From assembly GCF_935822925.1 (NCBI RefSeq), contig NZ_CAKXZS010000014.1, positions 86,776-150,775 of the forward strand: 64,000 nt of DNA, given 5' to 3'. The position numbers and the translations under genes were made by a program. This document shows, one piece after another, positions 58,734-64,000 of the stretch. The notes under the pieces were generated by a model, which was not told the DNA's origin, ran no database searches, and saw nothing but the letters and a program-made list of their open reading frames with translations. This stretch comes from Mesorhizobium ventifaucium. GTDB taxonomy: Bacteria > Pseudomonadota > Alphaproteobacteria > Rhizobiales > Rhizobiaceae. Within the stretch, counting starts at the first letter, position 1. Every line of letters starts with the position of its first letter.

Positions 58734-59276
58734 CTAGCGCACCTGATCGAGCAGGCGCTTGCATTCCAGAAGGTCGAACAGCGCCTCCTGCAGCAAAGCG
58801 CGATTGTCGCGCGAGAGTTTCGACGTGCCCGGCTGCACCGGGCCTTCGTCGTCGGTCTTGCCCAGGCCGAAAAAGCGCCGGCTGGGTTTCACCTTGGGCT
58901 CGCCGACCAGCATCTCGTCATCGGCGCCGCGCGGCTGGGCCGCCGGGGTCAGCGGCACCGCATCGGCCTGCCGACGTTGCGAGATCGCCTCGACGGCCGC
59001 CATGTCACCATTGCCGATGGCGACCAGGAAATGATTGCCGTTCTCGCGCAACAGCTTCTGCACACCCTTGATCGTGTAGCCCTGATCGTAGAGCATGTGG
59101 CGGATGCCCTTGATCAGTTCGACATCCTGCGGCCGGTAGTAGCGACGGCCGCCGCCGCGCTTCATCGGCTTGATCTGGTTGAAACGCGTTTCCCAAAAAC
59201 GCAGCACATGCTGCGGCAGGTCGAGATCTTCTGCGACCTCACTGATGGTGCGGAAAGCGTCGGGGCTCTTGTCCAT
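58734..59276 (-). CDS. MerR-family transcriptional regulator
   Basis: This 180-residue protein has a MerR winged helix at residues about 8-75 ([38 protein letters not shown]). A variable C-terminal region lacks the metal-binding Cys residues. It follows ihfA, the usual neighbour in Rhizobiales. The start at 59276 (MDKSPD) matches family length. Confidence 0.85.
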   Translation of the reverse strand: MDKSPDAFRTISEVAEDLDLPQHVLRFWETRFNQIKPMKRGGGRRYYRPQDVELIKGIRHMLYDQGYTIKGVQKLLRENGNHFLVAIGNGDMAAVEAISQRRQADAVPLTPAAQPRGADDEMLVGEPKVKPSRRFFGLGKTDDEGPVQPGTSKLSRDNRALLQEALFDLLECKRLLDQVR

Positions 59277-59295
59277 GGGCGAAATCCTCACGCTG

Positions 59296-59344
59296 GAGCA
59301 TGATTCCGAAAGCTGGGAATCGGTTTTCGGCCAGGATCATGCTC
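59296..59344. repeat. Rhizobial intergenic palindrome (GAGCATGAT type)
   Basis: GAGCATGATTCCGAAAGC and TCGGCCAGGATCATGCTC form a 49-bp imperfect palindrome between merR and ihfA. Elements with this sequence recur widely in rhizobial chromosomes from memory and may affect transcription or mRNA ends. Confidence 0.65.
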
Positions 59345-59471
59345 AACAAAGAGTCATTCCGATCCGGCTTGTTCTGCCGAATCGAGCCTTATTTCAGCGG
59401 TTTATGAAACAATATTCAAGCCCGGCGTCAAAGCAGGCAACCATTTTCAACCGGGCTTTGAAGCACAGGCG

Positions 59472-59795
59472 CTATTTGCTGCCCTTGGCCTTGCTGTTCT
59501 GGTGGGCGCGCAGAATGCGGTTCTTCAGCACATTCGACGATTTGAAGGTCATCACGCGGCGCGGCAGGATCGGCACTTCCTCGCCGGTTTTGGGGTTGCG
59601 CCCGATGCGCTCGTTCTTGGAGCGGACATGGAACGTCGCGAACGACGACAATTTCACCGTCTCGCCGCGAACGATCGCCTCGCAGATCTCGTCCAGAACC
59701 GCTTCAACGAGCTCGGCCGATTCAGTACGTGACAAGCCAACCTTGCGATAAACGGCTTCAGCAAGATCGGCGCGCGTAAGTGTCTTTCCCCCCAT
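59472..59795 (-). CDS. ihfA: Integration host factor alpha subunit
   Basis: This 107-residue protein has the HU/IHF fold throughout ([40 protein letters not shown], then [19 protein letters not shown]). The Arg/Pro-rich beta arm bends DNA. I chose the ATG at 59795; an ATG 15 bases earlier is possible. With a beta subunit it bends DNA for replication, transcription and phage integration. Confidence 0.93.
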   Translation of the reverse strand: MGGKTLTRADLAEAVYRKVGLSRTESAELVEAVLDEICEAIVRGETVKLSSFATFHVRSKNERIGRNPKTGEEVPILPRRVMTFKSSNVLKNRILRAHQNSKAKGSK

Positions 59796-59902
59796 GCGAA
59801 CCGTCCCCATCAGCTCAAAAAAACATAACTCTATAATAAGCAAAGATAGAGCCTAAGTAATTGATCCGGCAAGGTCAAGGACCGAACCTGCCAGTTCGGC
59901 AC

Positions 59903-60874
59903 TTACCAGCGAAGCAGGACCGCGCCCCAGGTGAAGCCGCCGCCCATCGCCTCGATCAGCACCAGATCACCCTTCTTGATGCGGCCGTCGGCGACCGCCA
60001 CCGACAGAGCCAGCGGCACGGAAGCAGCCGAGGTGTTACCGTGCAAATCGACGGTAACCACCACCTTCTGTTCCGCTATCCCGAGCTTCTTGGCGGAAGC
60101 GTCGATAATCCGCTTGTTGGCCTGATGCGGCACGAACCAGTCGAGATCCTCAGCGGTGATCCCGGCAGCCGAGAACGTCGCCTCGATGACGTCGGTGATC
60201 ATGCCGACCGCGTGCTTGAACACTTCGCGGCCTTCCATCCTGAGATGGCCCACCGTTCCGGTGGTCGACGCTCCACCGTCGACGAACAGCTTGTCCTTGT
60301 GAGCCCCGTCGGAGCGCAGGCTGGCCGCCAGCACGCCGTGGTCGGCAATGCCGCCCACCCCCTCTCCTGCTTCCAGCACCATCGCGCCGGCGCCGTCGCC
60401 AAACAGCACGCAGGTTGAGCGATCGCTCCAGTCGAGGATGCGCGAAAAGGTTTCGGAGCCGATCACCAGCACGCGTTTGGCCAAGCCGCCGCGGATATAG
60501 AGGTCGGCCGTCGTCACCGCGTAGACGAAGCCCGAGCACACCGCCTGCATGTCGAAGGCGAAGCCGTGATGCATGCCGAGCCGGTTCTGGATGTCGACGG
60601 CGGTCGCCGGAAAGGTGTTGTTGGGCGTAGAGGTCGCCAGCACGATCAGGTCGATATCGGCCGGCGTCAGGCCGGCATTGTCGAGGGCTGCGCGCGCCGC
60701 CGCCTCGCCGAGCGAAGCCGTCGTCTCGTCGTCGGCCGCGATATGGCGCTGGCGGATGCCGGTGCGCTGGGCAATCCATTCGTCGGAGGTCTCGACCATG
60801 CCTTCGAAATCGGCGTTCTTCATGATGCGGCGGGGCAGCGCGGCGCCTGTGCCGCGCACGACTGATCTGATCAA
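59903..60874 (-). CDS. fabH: 3-oxoacyl-ACP synthase III
   Basis: This 323-residue enzyme starts fatty-acid synthesis by condensing acetyl-CoA with malonyl-ACP. The catalytic residues are visible: Cys113 in AVCSGF, His in [10 protein letters not shown] and Asn in GNTSAAS. Length matches the family. It lies 9 bases after plsX, so both are in one operon of lipid synthesis. Confidence 0.95.
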   Translation of the reverse strand: MIRSVVRGTGAALPRRIMKNADFEGMVETSDEWIAQRTGIRQRHIAADDETTASLGEAAARAALDNAGLTPADIDLIVLATSTPNNTFPATAVDIQNRLGMHHGFAFDMQAVCSGFVYAVTTADLYIRGGLAKRVLVIGSETFSRILDWSDRSTCVLFGDGAGAMVLEAGEGVGGIADHGVLAASLRSDGAHKDKLFVDGGASTTGTVGHLRMEGREVFKHAVGMITDVIEATFSAAGITAEDLDWFVPHQANKRIIDASAKKLGIAEQKVVVTVDLHGNTSAASVPLALSVAVADGRIKKGDLVLIEAMGGGFTWGAVLLRW

Positions 60875-60883
60875 GGCTCTTTC

Positions 60884-61954
60884 CTATTCCTCTGCGTCGG
60901 CAACGACGTCGGATTTCCTGGATGTCTGGGCATGCGGATTGCGCGCATGGAACAGATCCAGATCGGCTTCGATGCGATCGAGCAGATTGTTGCGCACCAT
61001 GTCGTAGCCAAGCTCGATCGCCGCCGCGAAGCCGTCCGAATCGGCGCCGCCATGGCTTTTCACCACGACGCCGTTCAGACCCAGGAAAACTCCGCCGTTG
61101 GAGCGGCCGACATCCATCTTTTCGCGCAGGCGATCGAAGGCGCCTTTGGCGAATACATAGCCGATCCTGGCCATCAGCGTGCGGTCCATCGCGGCGCGCA
61201 GGTAACCGGCGATCTGTCGTACCGTGCCTTCCGCCGTCTTCAGCGCGATGTTGCCGGCAAATCCTTCGGTGACGACCACGTCGACCGTGCCCTTGCCGAT
61301 GTCGTCGCCCTCGACGAAACCATGATAGTTCATCGAGGCCATGTTGGCCTCGCGCAACATGCGGCCCGCCTCCTTGACCTCTTCCTGGCCCTTGATCTCC
61401 TCGACGCCGACATTGAGCAGACCGACGCTCGGCCGTTCGATGCCGAAAACCGAGCGCGCCATGCCAGTGCCCAGAATGGCAAAATCAACCAGTTGATGCG
61501 CATCCGCGCCGATGGTGGCGCCGACGTCCAGCACCACGCTTTCGCCACGCAATGTCGGCCAGAGCGCCGCGATCGCGGGACGGTCGATGGTCGCCATGGT
61601 GCGGAGGCAGAATCTCGACATCGCCATCAGCGCGCCGGTGTTGCCGGCCGAGATGCAGGCGTCGGCGTTGCCTGCCTTGACCGCCTCGACCGCTTTCCAC
61701 ATCGACGACTTCCAGCGGCCATGGCGCAGCGCCTGGCTCGGCTTGTCGTCCATCCGGACTGCTATCTCGCAGTGGATGAATTCGCTCACTTCCGCCAGCT
61801 TGGGCAGCTTTGCGAGTTCGGGGCGCACTGCCTCCTCGCGACCATAGATGACGAAGCGGATGTCGGGACGCCGGGTGGCGACCGTCATGAGCGCCGGGAT
61901 GACCACGCTTGGTCCGTGATCGCCGCCCATGGCATCGATGGAAATCCTGATCAC
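60884..61954 (-). CDS. plsX: Phosphate acyltransferase PlsX
   Basis: This 356-residue enzyme makes acyl-phosphate from acyl-ACP for phospholipid synthesis. It begins with the family signature [20 protein letters not shown] and includes [17 protein letters not shown] and [16 protein letters not shown]. Length matches the family. It is the first gene of the plsX-fabH pair. Confidence 0.95.
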   Translation of the reverse strand: MIRISIDAMGGDHGPSVVIPALMTVATRRPDIRFVIYGREEAVRPELAKLPKLAEVSEFIHCEIAVRMDDKPSQALRHGRWKSSMWKAVEAVKAGNADACISAGNTGALMAMSRFCLRTMATIDRPAIAALWPTLRGESVVLDVGATIGADAHQLVDFAILGTGMARSVFGIERPSVGLLNVGVEEIKGQEEVKEAGRMLREANMASMNYHGFVEGDDIGKGTVDVVVTEGFAGNIALKTAEGTVRQIAGYLRAAMDRTLMARIGYVFAKGAFDRLREKMDVGRSNGGVFLGLNGVVVKSHGGADSDGFAAAIELGYDMVRNNLLDRIEADLDLFHARNPHAQTSRKSDVVADAEE

Positions 61955-62085
61955 GCGGTGTTCATCTCACAGTTTGCTTGAGCGAGCGCCTGGCGCTGGC
62001 AACGGGTTTAGGGCTCGCGAAGGTTCGGCGAAAATAGCGTTTTTGGGCTGCCGCACAACCGGCTTTCTCCGATTGGGTCGGGTTT

Positions 62086-62649
62086 TCAGGATTTCCCCAG
62101 CAGGGAACGCAGCTTTTGCTGGAATTCGCTTTCCGCAGTCCCGGCATCGTCGGCAGCCTCCATCGAAACGCCTTGCGTGCGCGGATAGGGATCGATCGCC
62201 AGTCCAAAGAACTGTTCGGCGAGCGCCCCGACGTCGATTGAATTGCCGGAAAAAGTTTCTGGGCTGTCCGGCCCTTCGGCATCGAGCATTATCTCGCCGC
62301 CGCCCTCGAAACCCTGCCGCCCGAGCTTCGACTGCTCCGGCAGGAACAGTGCGTCGACCGCCTCGTCGATATGCGCCTCGATCGGGTCCAGGGTGACGAT
62401 GCAGGCCTGGGTGATATCGGCCTCGACGCGGCCGCTGACCTTGACGCCGTTGCGCTTCCATGGCGCCACCAGCAGTTCGGCGCGGTAGTTCTCGACCGAG
62501 AGCAACTCGTGCTCGCCTGCCAGCGCGGCGCGCTGCGCGGCGTCGGCCTCGATCAGCACCGGCAGTCCCTTTTGCGGCAGCCGGGCGACATTGGCCACGA
62601 AGGACACGGGGCTCTGGCGATCGGAGCTCTGGGAATCGGCGTGTTTCAT
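62086..62649 (-). CDS. DUF177 (YceD-like) protein
   Basis: This 187-residue protein has the DUF177 core (VSGRVEADITQACIVTLDPI, then EAHIDEAVDALFLPE) and the late LAEQFFGLAIDPYPR. Family members help 23S rRNA processing and often sit next to rpmF; here it lies between plsX and the bc1 chaperone, the usual alphaproteobacterial order. AAGGAAAAG precedes the ATG. Confidence 0.9.
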   Translation of the reverse strand: MKHADSQSSDRQSPVSFVANVARLPQKGLPVLIEADAAQRAALAGEHELLSVENYRAELLVAPWKRNGVKVSGRVEADITQACIVTLDPIEAHIDEAVDALFLPEQSKLGRQGFEGGGEIMLDAEGPDSPETFSGNSIDVGALAEQFFGLAIDPYPRTQGVSMEAADDAGTAESEFQQKLRSLLGKS

Positions 62650-62655
62650 CTTTTC

Positions 62656-62698
62656 CTTAGATACTCTTACTTCTTAGATAGGCTTGTTTTCTTAGATA
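62656..62698. repeat. Three short direct repeats CTTAGATA
   Basis: CTTAGATA occurs at 62656-62663, 62673-62680 and 62691-62698, spaced 17 and 18 bases. The last copy includes the stop codon of the bc1 chaperone gene. The repeats fill the short gap before the DUF177 gene. Confidence 0.6.
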
Positions 62699-63234
62699 GT
62701 CTTGGCCATGGGGAATGCCACCGTGCCGGAAACAATCGATTCGGTCGGCTGTTCCGCGAGTCGCCTGGAGACATCGGCGACGTAGCCGGCCAGATGCGTC
62801 GCCTGCGGCCAGGTGCCGGCATCGGGCCTGACATTGCGGGCAAGCGCCGCGACGAGTGCGTCATGGTCGTTTCGTTCCAGCGCATCGTCATAGGCGGCGG
62901 TGCGGCCATAGAACATCTTCGCCAGTTTCTTCATGCGCTTCGGCACGCCGACGTCGCCGATGCCGAGTTCCCGCAGCGAATGCTCGACATCCATGAAGAA
63001 CTCATCGATCAGCACCTGCGCGACCTCCCCGGCAACACCGCCCTCGCCGCGCAGCCGGTGCTGGAACAGGAACATGTGCAGCGAAAGCATCTCGAAGCGG
63101 CCAAGCGGCGTGTCCGGGACATTCCAGTCGGAATAAAGCACAGTTTGCCGCGCCGCTGCCACGATTTGTGCGTAGAGCGCCTCGGTGATAGCGCGGTTGG
63201 CGTGACGTTCGCGACCAAAAAGGCGCTGGAACAT
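62692..63234 (-). CDS. Ubiquinol-cytochrome c chaperone (CBP3-like)
   Basis: This 180-residue protein matches the Cbp3-type chaperone family (TVLYSDWNVPDTPLGRFEML, MFLFQHRLRG, FFMDVEHSLRELGIGDVGVP, KRMKKLAKMFYGR). It assists assembly of cytochrome b in the bc1 complex. I used the ATG at 63234 with GGAG 11 bases before; a start at 63291 adds an unconserved tail. Confidence 0.9.
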   Translation of the reverse strand: MFQRLFGRERHANRAITEALYAQIVAAARQTVLYSDWNVPDTPLGRFEMLSLHMFLFQHRLRGEGGVAGEVAQVLIDEFFMDVEHSLRELGIGDVGVPKRMKKLAKMFYGRTAAYDDALERNDHDALVAALARNVRPDAGTWPQATHLAGYVADVSRRLAEQPTESIVSGTVAFPMAKTI

Positions 63235-63348
63235 TGAGGGTGGTCTCCTGGGGACCGTTTGTTGAATTGGCCTTGTTGCATCGGCAAGCAAGCTGGTTTA
63301 CCGGTTTTGCGGCCCAGCGCAAGTTGCGGCCAGCTAATGGAGTTGTAG

Positions 63349-63888
63349 TTGCGCGCGCTGAAAATCAAGTCGACTTTTCTGCCCAGGTCCGCTTTTCCGA
63401 GATCCGCCGGCGCGATCTCGCTGCTGGTGGTTGCTTCGGCGCTTTCCGCCTGCAACTCGTCGAAGATGATCGGCGATCTCAATCCGAGCGAGACGCTGAC
63501 GCAGGGCTACGTCATCGACCAGCAGGCGATCGACCTGGTGCCGGTCGGCTCGAGCCGCGAACAGGTGCTTCTGGCGCTCGGCACCCCGTCGACCAAGGCG
63601 ACTTTCGACAACGAGGCCTTCTACTACATCTCACAAACGCGCAAACGTTACGTCGCCTTCGACAAGCCGAGGCTGGTCGACCAGAAGGTGCTGGCGGTCT
63701 ATTTCGGCGAGGACGGGCGCGTTACCCAGATCGCCAATTACGGCCTGAAGGACGGCAAGGTGTTCGACTTCATCTCGCGGACCACGCCGACCGGCGGCAA
63801 GGACCAGAACTTCCTCAGCCAGATCATCGGCGGCGCCAGCAAGCTGGCGCCCGGCCTCCCCGGCGGCGGCGGCTCACCCGGCACCTGA
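63349..63888 (+). CDS. bamE: Outer-membrane assembly lipoprotein BamE (SmpA/OmlA)
   Basis: This 179-residue protein starts at TTG with GGAG 9 bases upstream. It has a lipoprotein signal (AISLLVVASALSACNSSKM) with the acylated Cys after ALSA. The BamE domain is clear (GYVIDQQAIDLVPVGSSREQ, VLLALGTPSTKATF, FYYISQ, LAVYFGEDGRVTQIANYGL). It is the small partner of BamA in folding outer-membrane proteins. The C-terminal Gly-rich tail is typical of rhizobia. Confidence 0.92.
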   Translation: MRALKIKSTFLPRSAFPRSAGAISLLVVASALSACNSSKMIGDLNPSETLTQGYVIDQQAIDLVPVGSSREQVLLALGTPSTKATFDNEAFYYISQTRKRYVAFDKPRLVDQKVLAVYFGEDGRVTQIANYGLKDGKVFDFISRTTPTGGKDQNFLSQIIGGASKLAPGLPGGGGSPGT

Positions 63889-63934
63889 TCCTCCTTTTTT
63901 GCTTCCCTGGAAGCAGCAACATCTCAGGCGACCG

Positions 63935-63964
63935 AAAACCCGCGGGAGCGATCCCGCGGGTTTT
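63935..63964 (+). terminator. Intrinsic terminator after bamE
   Basis: A 13-bp stem AAAACCCGCGGGA/TCCCGCGGGTTTT with a GCGA loop is followed by further T. The run of A before it makes it usable on both strands. Confidence 0.92.
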
Positions 63965-64000
63965 TGTTTTGAGACAGCAGCCACCGTCGCAGGCCGCAGG

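Noticed and set aside
60932..61981. Plus-strand open frame of 349 codons opposite plsX
   Set aside because: plsX on the other strand has its full family signature and length.
1..64000. CRISPR array, rRNA genes or insertion sequences
   Set aside because: No regularly spaced repeat array, no rRNA-like sequence and no transposase-like protein with terminal repeats was seen.

Overview
The window is the DNA of an alphaproteobacterium of the order Rhizobiales, most like Mesorhizobium. It has high GC, the gene run plsX-fabH-ihfA-merR, a mitochondrial-type cytochrome bc1 assembly chaperone, and GcrA/CtrA-type regulators. About 55 of the 64 kb is one apparently intact lambdoid-type siphovirus prophage whose left end, and therefore its integrase, lies outside the window. 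The last 7 kb is ordinary chromosome.

Layout. 1-5783 (minus strand) is a leftward early operon: a YqaJ-type recombination exonuclease, a PP-loop sulfurtransferase-like ATPase and many tiny genes joined by 1-4 base overlaps. 5784-7317 is the lysogeny switch. Two divergent helix-turn-helix genes (6874-7221 minus, 7318-7572 plus) and two promoters of the same design are tied together by four copies of one 14-bp operator. 7909-24425 (plus strand) is the rightward early operon: GcrA-like, GapR-like and CtrA-like cell-cycle regulators, a RuvC-like resolvase, three HNH proteins, a ParB-like protein, a DndC-like ATPase, a probable PD-(D/E)XK nuclease, a primase-helicase and a DUF6362-like protein. 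24427-25498 holds one small antisense gene, a cluster of GGGACA inverted repeats, an HNH endonuclease and probably the cos region.

25499-54847 is the late region in the HK97 order: terS, terL, portal, S78 prohead protease, HK97 major capsid, connector and neck proteins, tail tube, tail chaperones with a -1 frameshift at A AAA AAC, tape measure with a lytic transglycosylase domain, baseplate/tip proteins with an NlpC/P60-like protein, and a fibre with an SGNH hydrolase domain. A cargo block follows (a second SGNH hydrolase and two methyltransferases), then lysis genes: a muramidase with membrane segments and overlapping inner and outer spanin genes. A strong terminator at about 55.0 kb ends it.

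55073-56848 (a LigD-like ligase, a DUF2285-like gene and one unknown) lies between the lysis genes and a 39-nt 5' half of a tRNA-Pro(GGG) gene at 56849-56887. That half still has its promoter and is cut exactly after the anticodon loop; I read it as the right prophage-chromosome junction. From there on the genes are chromosomal: an XRE regulator, a frameshifted secreted-protein gene, a membrane protein, merR, ihfA, fabH, plsX, DUF177, the bc1 chaperone and bamE.

The main point of interest is that one early transcript appears to encode homologues of three host cell-cycle/nucleoid regulators (GcrA, GapR, CtrA). The CtrA copy keeps its DNA-binding half but has lost the phosphorylation site. This suggests a phage module that overrides the host cell cycle.
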